Assembly: GCA_036397035.1 (NCBI GenBank)
Contig: DASWJS010000029.1
Location: 1 to 64,000 of the forward strand
Reading direction: 5' to 3'
Source of the DNA: DASWJS01 sp036397035
GTDB lineage: Bacteria; Actinomycetota; AC-67
DNA length: 64,000 bases
The translations under genes and the position numbers were made by a program. Shown here piece by piece: positions 55,079 through 64,000 of this stretch (position 1 is its first letter; every line of letters begins with the position of its first letter). Under the pieces are notes generated by a model. The model saw nothing but the letters and a program-made list of their open reading frames with translations. It had not been told where the DNA came from and ran no database searches.

Positions 55079-55744
55079 TCAGCGAATCAGCGGGAACCGT
55101 GTGGCGAGCGGCCCGAGATAGCTCGTTTCCTCGTCGGTGAGCGCTGCCCGGCCGGTTCCCGTGAGGACGAAGCGTACATCGTCCATGCCGATCGGACGCA
55201 GATCCGTCCCGAGCAGCCCGCGAAGGACGTCCGCAGTGATCGCGAGCGCCCTGGCGTCCGGATGCGCCGCGTGGCCGATCGCCTCGTCCATGTCCATGTG
55301 GTGAACGGTCACCTCGAGGACGCGAGTGCGCACGTACTCCTCGATCCGCATCGTGCCGAAGGGCGTCGGGTGGACCGATTCGGGGCGGGAGGCGCGAGCG
55401 GCGCGGAGCGCGCGCGACCACTGCTCGTCCCAGAACGCGACGACCGCAGGACCGTCGCCGATCTCCTCGGCGTAGTCGGCTGCCCGAGCGGCAATCGCGG
55501 GGGCCTCCGCCTCGAGGTCGACCTGGAAGTAGGTGACGCCGTCCTTCTCAGGCTCGTCGTCGATCGCGTCGGCGGCGATCATCTCCCGGATCCGCACGGC
55601 GCCGCGGGCCATATGCGCGACCAGCTCGCGGACGGTCCACGGCTCGCAGCGCGTCGGCGCGCCCCAACTCGCGCGCGACAACTTGCGCAACGCGGCGCCG
55701 ACGGCGCCGACCTCACGCGCCAGCGCTTCCACGACGACCGACAT
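55079..55744 (-). CDS. DinB-fold maleylpyruvate isomerase-like (mycothiol-dependent type) protein
   Basis: 221 residues. PTRCEPWTVRELVAHMARGA with a metal-binding histidine and LEVTVHHMDMDEAIGH with further histidines match the TIGR03083/MDMPI family. Some members use mycothiol as cofactor, which fits the Mca homologue at 8927. The substrate is unknown. A TAGGCT box lies 6 nt before the ATG, so the message may be leaderless. Confidence 0.82.
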   Translation of the reverse strand: MSVVVEALAREVGAVGAALRKLSRASWGAPTRCEPWTVRELVAHMARGAVRIREMIAADAIDDEPEKDGVTYFQVDLEAEAPAIAARAADYAEEIGDGPAVVAFWDEQWSRALRAARASRPESVHPTPFGTMRIEEYVRTRVLEVTVHHMDMDEAIGHAAHPDARALAITADVLRGLLGTDLRPIGMDDVRFVLTGTGRAALTDEETSYLGPLATRFPLIR

Positions 55745-55764
55745 GGCGCGAGCCTAGTACGGCG

Positions 55765-56937
55765 TCAGATCGCGTACTTTTTCAGCAGGTTTCGAGCGAT
55801 CACCATCTTCTGGATCTCGCTCGTTCCCTCGCCGATCAGGAAGAACGGCGCGTCGCGGAACAGGCGCTCGACCGTGTACTCCTTGGAGTAGCCGTACCCG
55901 CCGTGAATGCGCAGCGCCTCGGTGCAGACCTCCATGCACGCCTCCGAAGCGAAGAGCTTCGCCATCCCGGCCTGGAGGTCGGTGCGCTCGCCCTCGTCCT
56001 TCATCACGGCGGCTTGGAGCATGAGCAACCGCGCGGCCTCGATCTTGGTCGCCATGTCCGAGAGCTTGAACGCGATCGCCTGGTGCTGGGCGATGGGCTT
56101 GCCGAACGTCGTGCGCTCCTGCGCGTAACGAATCGCCTCCTCGAACGCGCGCGTCGCGACGCCGAGCGCCCGAGCCGCCACGTTCACGCGCCCGACCTCG
56201 ATGCCCCCCATGTTGTGGATGAACCCCTGTCCCTCTTCACCGCCGAGCAGGTCGGCCGCGGCGACGCGATGGTCGTCGAAGGCGATCTCGACGGTCTCGA
56301 GGCCCTTGTAGCCGAGCTTGGGGATGTTCTTGCCGACGATCACGCCGCCGGAGCGCTCGGCCTCGGGCTCCTTTTCGACGATGAACATCGTCATGCCCTT
56401 GAACGGCGGGTCGGTGTCGGCGGTCTTGGTCAGCACCATGCAGATGCCCGCGCGCGAACCGTTCGTCACCCACATCTTCTGGCCGTTGATGACGTAATCG
56501 TCGCCGTCGCGGACCGCACGCGTCTTGATCGCCTGCACGTCGCTGCCGGCGTGCGGCTCGGACATCAGCAACGCGGCGCGCGGGTTGCCGGTGACCATGC
56601 GCGGGAGGTAGCGCTGCTTCTGATCGTCGGTGCCGTAGCTCTTGATGAGGTAGGTCGCCATCGTATGCGTGTTCAGGATCCCCGACAGCGACATCCAGCC
56701 GCGCGCCAGCTCGGTCACGACGAGCGCGTAGACGGTGAGCGGGAGCCCGAGGCCGCCGTACTCCTCGGGCACCATCATCCCGAACAGACCCATCTCCTTC
56801 ATCTGCTCGACGATCTTCTCGGGATAGGCGTCCTCGCGTTCGAGGTCGTCGGCGATCGGGATGACCTCGCGCTCGACGAACTCGCGGATCGTGTCCACGA
56901 CCATCTGGTGCTCCTCGGGCAACTGGAATAGCGGCAT
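55765..56937 (-). CDS. Acyl-CoA dehydrogenase (short/branched-chain type)
   Basis: 390 residues. ALLMSEPHAGSDVQAIKTRA and YVINGQKMWVTNGSRAGICM bind FAD and acyl-CoA; the catalytic glutamate lies in IGEGTSEIQKM at the C-terminus. LRIHGGYGYSKEYTVERLFR is standard. It resembles FadE19-type isovaleryl/methylbutyryl-CoA dehydrogenases, but the substrate is inferred. GGAGGACGCC precedes the ATG. Confidence 0.9.
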   Translation of the reverse strand: MPLFQLPEEHQMVVDTIREFVEREVIPIADDLEREDAYPEKIVEQMKEMGLFGMMVPEEYGGLGLPLTVYALVVTELARGWMSLSGILNTHTMATYLIKSYGTDDQKQRYLPRMVTGNPRAALLMSEPHAGSDVQAIKTRAVRDGDDYVINGQKMWVTNGSRAGICMVLTKTADTDPPFKGMTMFIVEKEPEAERSGGVIVGKNIPKLGYKGLETVEIAFDDHRVAAADLLGGEEGQGFIHNMGGIEVGRVNVAARALGVATRAFEEAIRYAQERTTFGKPIAQHQAIAFKLSDMATKIEAARLLMLQAAVMKDEGERTDLQAGMAKLFASEACMEVCTEALRIHGGYGYSKEYTVERLFRDAPFFLIGEGTSEIQKMVIARNLLKKYAI

Positions 56938-57041
56938 GGCGTCCTCCTGTGTCAACGGTATGAAACACGCCGCGCGCGGCCGGGTCGAATCGGGTCGCGC
57001 GGGGCGGCCCCGCACCGTGTGGCGGCGCGCCCGCGCCCGGT

Positions 57042-57377
57042 CTATTCGTCGCCGATCCGGTGCAGGTTCATGCCTCCGAACACGAAGGGCTCGGCGGGCT
57101 GGAAGGCGTCGGCCAGCTCGTTGTAGGCCTTGAACGCGGGGTGGCTGTCGTGCTCGTGATGACCGTCCATGTCCTCGAACTCCGCGACGACCAGATATTG
57201 CTTGCAGCCCGGCGTCTCCTGCGTGCTGATCGCGAGCGGCGTGAGCGACGCGCGCAGCAGGACACCGTTCTCGAACAGCTCGCGCCACACGCCCAGCTCG
57301 TGCTCCGCGAACAGCTCCTCGAACTCCGCCGCCCGCTCGGCGTCGATGTTCAGAACGATTGCATTCGTCTGCGTCAT
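57042..57377 (-). CDS. Dimeric alpha/beta-barrel-like small protein
   Basis: 111 residues. MTQTNAIVLNIDAERAAEFE then ELFAEHELGVWRELFENGVL suggest a ferredoxin-like alpha/beta barrel, as in the ABM/NIPSNAP group. Histidine-rich EDMDGHHEHDSHPAFKAYN may bind a metal or haem. The start overlaps the stop of the PhoX-like gene by 4 bp (ATGA). Function unknown. Confidence 0.7.
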   Translation of the reverse strand: MTQTNAIVLNIDAERAAEFEELFAEHELGVWRELFENGVLLRASLTPLAISTQETPGCKQYLVVAEFEDMDGHHEHDSHPAFKAYNELADAFQPAEPFVFGGMNLHRIGDE

Positions 57378-58570
57378 GGCAACTCCTTGAACGGTCCTGC
57401 GATCTCATAGGTGATGCCCGATCCGGTTCCGCCACGCTGCGAGGAGAGGTACAGGCGCGTCCCGTCGGGACTGAACGCGGGCCCGGTGATCTCCGAGCCG
57501 TCCTGGCCGGTCACCCCGAGGAAGGCCGACACCTCGCCGCCCGGCTCGATCCGAACGAGCTGCATGTCGCCTCCGTCCTCGGCGACGTACAAGTCGCCGT
57601 TGGCGGCGGCGGTGACGTTGTCGACGCCGCGCAGGATCGGGTCCGCGGCGGTTGCCGCGTCGTACAGGACGCCGACCGTGCCGCCCACGCAGTCGTAGTC
57701 CCAGACGCGGTTGTCGCCCTTCGTCGTGAAGTACACGTGCCCGCCGGCGTACCAGGCGCCCTCGCCGCCGTTGAACGCGGTGCTCGCCGAGACCTGCGCT
57801 CGGGTCGGCGTCTCTCCCGCCGCGGGGTTCGGAGCGGGCACCGGTCGCCACGAGACGCTCCCGCCGGCTCCGACCCGAGCGACGTCGAGCGCACCGTCGC
57901 TCAGGTCGCCGGCGGCGGTCGGCGTGAAGCGATAGAAGCGTCCGTCGCCGCGATCCTCGGTCATGTACACGTGCCCGCGCTCGACGTCGACCGCTGCGGC
58001 CTCGTGCACGAAGAAGCCGAGCGCAGGACGCTCGATCGCCTCCCGCCGGCCGAGCGGGTCGCACTCGAAGACGCGCCCGCCTTCCAGCTCCTCGCACGAC
58101 AGCCAGGTTCCCCACGGCGTCGGGCCGCCCGCGCAGTTGCGGTTCGTCCCGCCGAGGACCCGCTGCGCCGAGACGATCTCGCCGGCGGCGTTGAAGCGGA
58201 CCGATCCCGCGCCGCCGGCGCCGGAGACCTCGCTGTTGGAGACGTAGATCCATCCGCCGTCGGCGAGCGCGAAGGTCGCGCCGCCGTCGGGAGCCGCGTG
58301 CCAGACGTACCCGGCCAGCGCGGCGCCGCTCGTCGCGATCACGCGCGAGGAGAACCCGCGCGGGAGCCTGATTCCGTTCGCGTCCGGGTCGCCGAGCGGG
58401 CCGTACCCGACGGGTCTTGCTCGCCCGCTTCGGACGCCGTCGACGTCTCGGTGGCGAACGCCGCCGTCCCCGGCGTCGCGGCCGGACTGAGCCAGCTTCA
58501 GCGCGACCGGCGTGAGCGCGAACCCTGCGGCCGCGATCGCCGACCCTCGGAGAAAGGCGCGCCGGTCCAC
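57374..58570 (-). CDS. Tat-exported PhoX-like (DUF839) protein
   Basis: 398 residues. A twin-arginine signal (MDRRAFLRGSAIAAAGFALT) is followed by a beta-propeller of the PhoX/DUF839 family: GGTNRNCAGGPTPWGTWLSC, HEAAAVDVERGHVYMTEDRG, YFTTKGDNRVWDYD and SSQRGGTGSGITYEI. PhoX is a calcium/iron alkaline phosphatase; here NCAGGPTPWGTWLSCEE carries the metal-ligand cysteine, so an exported phosphatase is possible. It is coupled to a small barrel protein gene downstream. Confidence 0.82.
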   Translation of the reverse strand: MDRRAFLRGSAIAAAGFALTPVALKLAQSGRDAGDGGVRHRDVDGVRSGRARPVGYGPLGDPDANGIRLPRGFSSRVIATSGAALAGYVWHAAPDGGATFALADGGWIYVSNSEVSGAGGAGSVRFNAAGEIVSAQRVLGGTNRNCAGGPTPWGTWLSCEELEGGRVFECDPLGRREAIERPALGFFVHEAAAVDVERGHVYMTEDRGDGRFYRFTPTAAGDLSDGALDVARVGAGGSVSWRPVPAPNPAAGETPTRAQVSASTAFNGGEGAWYAGGHVYFTTKGDNRVWDYDCVGGTVGVLYDAATAADPILRGVDNVTAAANGDLYVAEDGGDMQLVRIEPGGEVSAFLGVTGQDGSEITGPAFSPDGTRLYLSSQRGGTGSGITYEIAGPFKELP

Positions 58571-58613
58571 CGAGCCATCATGCGCGGCGGCGTTCGCGCC
58601 GGCAACCCGCGCC

Positions 58614-59558
58614 CTACTCGGTTGCCAGGAAGTCCTCGACCTTCTTCTGGCGAGCCATCCCGGCGGCGCGGCCGCGCGCGGCGACCTGCTCGGCCATCTT
58701 GCGGCTCGCCTCGTCGATCATCTCCTTGCCGAACATGACCGCGCCCTTGCGCTCGACCTCGGTCACGTAGGCGTAGTGCTCGAGCATCGCCTCGGCCTTG
58801 TCGAACTCCTCCTGCGTCGGGCTGAAGACTTCGTTCAGCACGTCGACCTGCGTCGGGTGCAGCGCCCACTTGCCGTCGTAGCCGAGCGCGCGCGCGCGCA
58901 TCGCGGCCTCGCGGAAGCCGTCGAGGTCGCGGATCAGCAGGTACGGCCCGTCGATCACCTGGAGGTTGTTCGCGCGCGCGGCGATGTTGATGTGCGTCAG
59001 CACGTAGTGCCAGTGGTCGAGGTTCTCGTAGCCGGGGATCGGCGCGCCGGCGGTGACGGTCGGCAGGCCGAGCGAGGCGCTCATGTCGGCCGGCCCCAGG
59101 ATCAGGTCCTCGATCCGGTCCGACGCCGTCGCGATGTCGTGGATGTTCTTCAGCCCGATCGCCGTCTCGATCTGCACCTCGAGGCCGAGGCGCTTCTCCA
59201 GGCCCGTCGTCTCCTCGATCATGCGCAGCAAGTCGGCGACGAAGGTCACGTCGTTCGGCGTCTCGACCTTCGGGATCATGATGGCGTCGAACAGCTCGCC
59301 GGCGTTCTCGACCAGCTCGATGATGTCGCGGTAGGCCCACTTGGTGTACACGCCGTTGATGCGCACGACCTTGGTCGGGGCCTCGTAGGTGTTGTTCTTG
59401 AGCGCCTCGATGATGTTCCCGCGCGCGGCTTCCTTTTCCAGCGGCGCGACCGAGTCCTCGAGGTCGAAGAAGACCTCGTCGGCCGGCAGGCCGGCGGCCT
59501 TGGCCAGGAACTTCGGGCTCGATCCCGGGACGGACAGACACGAACGGCGTGCTCTCAC
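58614..59558 (-). CDS. HpcH/HpaI-family CoA ester lyase (CitE/malyl-CoA lyase-like)
   Basis: 314 residues. RRSCLSVPGSSPKFLAKAAG, DEVFFDLEDSVAPLEK and VVRINGVYTKWAYRDI show the CitE fold; the metal ligands are in VQIETAIGL and GPADMSASLG. It cleaves or forms beta-hydroxyacyl-CoA such as malyl-, citramalyl- or hydroxymethylglutaryl-type CoA. The GTG has a GGAG site 5 bp upstream. It lies on the same strand as MaoC and acyl-CoA dehydrogenase genes. Confidence 0.88.
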   Translation of the reverse strand: MRARRSCLSVPGSSPKFLAKAAGLPADEVFFDLEDSVAPLEKEAARGNIIEALKNNTYEAPTKVVRINGVYTKWAYRDIIELVENAGELFDAIMIPKVETPNDVTFVADLLRMIEETTGLEKRLGLEVQIETAIGLKNIHDIATASDRIEDLILGPADMSASLGLPTVTAGAPIPGYENLDHWHYVLTHINIAARANNLQVIDGPYLLIRDLDGFREAAMRARALGYDGKWALHPTQVDVLNEVFSPTQEEFDKAEAMLEHYAYVTEVERKGAVMFGKEMIDEASRKMAEQVAARGRAAGMARQKKVEDFLATE

Positions 59559-59625
59559 GGCAGCTCCTTGGGTCGCGATTACCCGCGAAGTATTGCCAGG
59601 CTCGCGCGGCCGGGCAAACCGGGGA

Positions 59626-61017
<1,392 letters not shown>

Positions 61018-61069
61018 GGGAACGGCATCCTAGTGCGACCGATCGTTCGCGTCAGGGAGCAACACGAGC

Positions 61070-61112
61070 CGACATGGAAGAAGCCCGCCGAAAGCGGGCC
61101 TCTTCCATGTCG
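61070..61112 (-). terminator. Long inverted repeat terminating the beta-helix/cupredoxin operon
   Basis: CGACATGGAAGA and AGCCCGC pair with GCGGGC and TCTTCCATGTCG across a CGAAA loop (43 bp in all). On the minus strand the core stem is followed by TTCTTCC. It starts 6 bp after the stop at 61118. Confidence 0.7.
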
Positions 61113-61117
61113 CCGGC

Positions 61118-62392
61118 CTAGAGGCCGAGCGCCGGAATCCAGCCCCCGAGGCTCGCGGGAGCCTCCGGGAAGTTCAGCTCGGGAGCAGGCCACGTCCTCC
61201 AGTCGGCTTGGCTCCGCGTGCCGTCGATCCCGGCGGTCTGCGCGACCAGCTCGAACTCCACGCGGGGGTCGCCGCCCGGCGCGGTCACCGGCGCGCCGCA
61301 GTCGAAGATCGACTCGATCATCGGCGGAGCGGTCTGTCCCGTGGGGTTGTTGTCCGCCCAGCAGTTGCCCGGGCCGGAGCCCGCACCCTGCGCGAGGTCG
61401 TAGCCGTCGGGCGGGCTGACGATCGCGTTGCCCCAGATCGTGTTGCCGCTCGGAATCCAGACGTTGCCGTTGTCCTCGGGCAGCGGCACCACGAGGATGC
61501 CGACCCGCTGCGCGCCGCTGATGGCGTTGCCGTAGACCGAGTTGCCGCTCGTGCCGGCGAGGGCGATCCCGACGCCGTAGTACGTGCCGCCGATCCCGTC
61601 GCCGGGCACGTCCGCGCGCGTTCCTGTGATCGTGTTGTGGTGAATGGTCGCGCCGCGTTGCGGCGGTCGCGCCTCGCCGATCAGCGAGTTCGGCACGATC
61701 CCGAGCGCGTTGTCGTTCCAGGCCGAGTCGCGGATCTCCAGGTTCCCGCCGGCGTTGGTGCCCGAGTAGCCCAGCGCGTTCTCCTCGGCGACAACGTCGT
61801 GGATCACGGCGTCGCACGGATAGCACTCGCCGATGTAGAAGGCCGAGTCGGCGTTGCCGCTGCCGTAGGAGTTGTCGATCTGCCCGCACCGGGCGTCGTA
61901 GGCGTAGATGCCGTAGCCGTGGTTGTTGTACGCGGTCAGGTAGCGGCCCCAGTACCCGGTCTGGTGCGCGAACCGGAAGGCGGTGCCGGTGTAGTTGTGG
62001 CCGGTCATGTTCTCGAGGACGATGCGGTCGGCGAGCGCGTTCAACCCGACGTCCTTCTCGCTGTCACCGTCGAGGATCACGCCGTTGCGGTGCTCGCCGC
62101 GGATGCGAAGGCCGGGCGTGTGGATCTCGACGGCTTCGTGGTAGGTGCCGTCCTTGATCAGGATCGTGTCGCCTTCGCCGGCGGCGGCGACTGCCGCTCC
62201 GATCGTGGTGAAGTCCGCACCGCCGTCGTCGTCGACGGTCAGCGTGACGCCGGAGCTGCCCGGAACGATCGCGTCCCCGATGTGACATGAGGTCGTCCGG
62301 AATCCGGCGCCGTGGTCGCCCCCTTCGGCATGACCGGCGAACGGCGCCATGGCGGTCGCCACGGCAACGAGTGAGACGAGTAGCTTCTTCAT
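61118..62392 (-). CDS. Secreted right-handed beta-helix (NosD/pectate-lyase-like) protein
   Basis: 424 residues. After the signal peptide (VSLVAVATAMAPFAGHAEGG) comes ADFTTIGAAVAAAGEGDTIL, then IKDGTYHEAVEIHTPGLRIR, the standard opening of NosD/Beta_helix proteins. Repeating strands follow (NHGYGIYAYDARCGQIDNSY, GGNLEIRDSAWNDNALGIVP). Such proteins bind carbohydrates or copper. It is 8 bp after a cupredoxin gene, so a copper- or surface-related pair is plausible. No catalytic residues can be confirmed. Confidence 0.8.
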   Translation of the reverse strand: MKKLLVSLVAVATAMAPFAGHAEGGDHGAGFRTTSCHIGDAIVPGSSGVTLTVDDDGGADFTTIGAAVAAAGEGDTILIKDGTYHEAVEIHTPGLRIRGEHRNGVILDGDSEKDVGLNALADRIVLENMTGHNYTGTAFRFAHQTGYWGRYLTAYNNHGYGIYAYDARCGQIDNSYGSGNADSAFYIGECYPCDAVIHDVVAEENALGYSGTNAGGNLEIRDSAWNDNALGIVPNSLIGEARPPQRGATIHHNTITGTRADVPGDGIGGTYYGVGIALAGTSGNSVYGNAISGAQRVGILVVPLPEDNGNVWIPSGNTIWGNAIVSPPDGYDLAQGAGSGPGNCWADNNPTGQTAPPMIESIFDCGAPVTAPGGDPRVEFELVAQTAGIDGTRSQADWRTWPAPELNFPEAPASLGGWIPALGL

Positions 62393-62400
62393 CGTTCCCC

Positions 62401-62811
62401 CTACTGGATGGTCAAGGTGCCGCGCATGAACAGGTGGAGCGTGCAGGTGAATTGGTAGTCCCCGACCGGCAACTGACTGGTCGGCAGAATCGTGTACTCA
62501 CGCGTTCCGATGGTGTCCCCGTGGAACAGGAAGGTGTGTTCGGTCGGGTCGCTCGGGTCGTAAACCGAGAAGTTGTGTGACTCGACGTCTCGATTGACGT
62601 GGATTGCGTCGTAGCCCTCGGCGACGACGAGCGGCACGACGGCGAGGTCGTAGGCGAACTGGCTCACCGCCACGCGCTGCGGATCGTCGTCCCCGGGCGT
62701 CCACTGCCCGGCGCTCGACTGGACGACGGCAAGCGGCGTCGCGGCGACGGAGCCCGCCGGCGCCGCAGCGACGGCCGCGAGCGCGAGCACGCCGAGCAGG
62801 CGGCGATTCAC
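62401..62811 (-). CDS. Secreted cupredoxin-like protein
   Basis: 136 residues with a signal peptide (LLGVLALAAVAAAPAGSVAA). The mature part has VESHNFSVYDP with the first histidine and QFTCTLHLFMRGTLTIQ with Cys, His and Met, the type 1 copper set. It may carry electrons or copper outside the cell. The beta-helix gene follows after 8 bp, in the same operon. Confidence 0.82.
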   Translation of the reverse strand: MNRRLLGVLALAAVAAAPAGSVAATPLAVVQSSAGQWTPGDDDPQRVAVSQFAYDLAVVPLVVAEGYDAIHVNRDVESHNFSVYDPSDPTEHTFLFHGDTIGTREYTILPTSQLPVGDYQFTCTLHLFMRGTLTIQ

Positions 62812-62934
62812 GTCGGCTTCCCTTCTCCAGGATCGGTCGTTCAGGACACCCGTCTGGAGTGGATTCGGCGCGCGAGCAGGTGAATCCTGCCCGTCCGATC
62901 GGTCGGAAGCTCTCCGGGTTGACCCGTTACGCCG

Positions 62935-64000
62935 CTAGGTCGCACCGGCCACCGCGTCGAGCGCGGCGGGGTTTTCCAGGCTCGAGACGTCGCCCGGGTC
63001 CTGCCCCAACGCGATCGCGCGCACCGCGCGCCGAACGATCTTGGCCGAGCGCGTCCGCGGCAGCGCGGCGACGAACCGCACGGCCTCGGGCATGAACGCC
63101 TTGCCGAGAGCGCGGCCGACGCTCGCGCGCAGCTCGTCGCGCAAGTCTTCGGTCGGCTCGTGCCCCGGCGTGAGCACGACGTAGCACCAGACCTTCTCGC
63201 CCTTGACCTCGTCGGGCACGCCCACGGCCGCGGACTCGGCGACGGCGGGGTGCTCGACCAGGATCGACTCGACCTCCGCGGGGCCGAGCCGCTTGCCGGC
63301 CACCTTCAGCGTGTCGTCGCTCCGGCCGTGCAGGTACCAGTAGCCGTCGGCGTCGCGGCTCGCCCAATCGCCGTGCACCCAGACGTCGGGCCAGCGCGAC
63401 CAGTAGGTCTCGATGAAACGGTCCGGGTCGCCCCAGATCCCGCGCGTCATCCCGGGCCACGGCTTGGTGCACACCAGCTCGCCGACCTCGCCGGGCGGCA
63501 CGGGTTTGCCCTCGGGGTCGAAGACGTCGATCGCCATGCCGAGCGCGGGGCCTCCGAGCGTGCACGGGCGCAGCGGCGTGAGCGGCGTCGGGGACAGGAA
63601 GCACGCGCCGACCTCGGTGCCGCCCGAGAGATTGACGATGGGCAACGTGCCCTTGCCGGCCACGTCGAAGAACCAGCGCCACGGGTCGGGGTTCCACGGC
63701 TCGCCGGTGCTCGCCAGGATGCGCAGCGACGAGAGGTCGTGCGCGCGCACCATCTCCTCTCCGTGCGGGATGAGCGCGCGGATCAGCGTCGGCGACACGC
63801 CGAGCGTCGTCACGCGGTGGCGCTCGATCAGGTCCCAGATGCGGTCGGGCGCGGGATAGTCGGGCGCGCCTTCGTACAGCAAGACGGCGCCCCCGTTCGC
63901 GCCGGCGCCGATCACCTCCCACGGTCCCATGATCCACCCCATGTCGGTGAACCAGAACAGCAGCTCGTCCGGGTGCAGGTCGACCTGGTAGGCAACTTCC
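62935..64000 (-). CDS. AMP-forming acyl-CoA synthetase (3' part)
   Basis: The frame remains open to the window end, so the N-terminus is missing. The visible 354 residues start with HPDELLFWFTDMGWIMGPWE, typical of acetyl-/acetoacetyl-CoA synthetases, and continue with NLSGGTEVGACFLS, WASRDADGYWYLHGRSDDTL and KVAGKRLGPAEVE. AALPRTRSAKIVRRAVRAIA near the end carries the catalytic lysine. It forms acyl-CoA from acid, ATP and CoA. The substrate may be acetate, propionate or acetoacetate. Confidence 0.88.
   Translation of the reverse strand, partial: EVAYQVDLHPDELLFWFTDMGWIMGPWEVIGAGANGGAVLLYEGAPDYPAPDRIWDLIERHRVTTLGVSPTLIRALIPHGEEMVRAHDLSSLRILASTGEPWNPDPWRWFFDVAGKGTLPIVNLSGGTEVGACFLSPTPLTPLRPCTLGGPALGMAIDVFDPEGKPVPPGEVGELVCTKPWPGMTRGIWGDPDRFIETYWSRWPDVWVHGDWASRDADGYWYLHGRSDDTLKVAGKRLGPAEVESILVEHPAVAESAAVGVPDEVKGEKVWCYVVLTPGHEPTEDLRDELRASVGRALGKAFMPEAVRFVAALPRTRSAKIVRRAVRAIALGQDPGDVSSLENPAALDAVAGAT

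Overview
This is a GC-rich (roughly 70 %) bacterial chromosome segment. Gene content points to a deep-branching actinobacterium-like lineage. It carries a mycothiol-conjugate amidase homologue, a DinB/mycothiol-type isomerase, a MarP-like CvpA plus trypsin protease, an FrhB-type F420 protein, an actinobacterial Holin-X protein and a DUF1918 gene. At least 20 genes have an actinobacterial-style TANNNT box 6-10 nt before the start codon, which suggests leaderless transcripts. No class can be assigned from the sequence alone.

The most important locus is 48.5-51.2 kb. A 16S rRNA gene on the minus strand is interrupted by a 250-nt group I intron (49090-49339), placed exactly between U1498 and A1499 (E. 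coli numbering), in the middle of the universal 1492R primer site. All expected helices can be drawn: P1 with a U-G wobble, P2, P3, P4, P5, P6, P7, P8, P9 and P10. The 16S gene stands alone: there is no 23S, 5S or tRNA gene beside it. It has its own promoter, a 17-bp plus 6-bp leader/trailer stem like an RNase III processing stem, and an intrinsic terminator just after the trailer arm. Beyond the terminator lies a broken LAGLIDADG homing-endonuclease gene, part of which appears inverted. An RsmC-like rRNA methyltransferase gene borders this remnant.

Layout. 1-7 kb: a partial ThDP enzyme, a truncated NYN remnant behind a promoter-terminator unit, and an operon for a heterodimeric ABC exporter, a receiver-like protein and a lipoprotein. 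7-18 kb: aldehyde dehydrogenase, Mca-like amidase, a secreted PxKF-like protein, IF-1 with a possible extension, acyl-CoA ligase, methyltransferase, hydrolase, CAP protein, CaiB-type CoA transferase and FMN hydroxyacid oxidase. 18-24.2 kb: a six-gene branched-chain amino-acid-type ABC operon (livF, G, M, H, a binding lipoprotein) led by a membrane-anchored secreted protein. 24.3-32.3 kb: Nudix, ABC-2 exporter, SDR, small Fe-S protein, FrhB, PDZ protein and ferredoxin. 32.4-43.2 kb: cysS, alcohol dehydrogenase, small membrane proteins, pterin dehydratase, ispH, acyl-CoA dehydrogenase with a divergent TetR regulator, and two cyclophilins. 43.2-48.5 kb: metH, an RmlC-like epimerase, DUF2277 and the RsmC-like gene. 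51-64 kb: DUF1918, thiI, marP-like, a MaoC/acyl-CoA dehydrogenase/CitE-type group, PhoX-like protein, ACT-domain malic enzyme, a beta-helix protein with a cupredoxin, and a partial acyl-CoA synthetase.

Metabolically the window is that of an aerobic heterotroph using acyl-CoA intermediates (two acyl-CoA dehydrogenases, two AMP-forming ligases, CaiB, MaoC, CitE-type lyase, malic enzyme) and importing amino acids or similar small substrates. Apart from the 16S intron and its endonuclease remnant, no mobile element, prophage or CRISPR array was seen.
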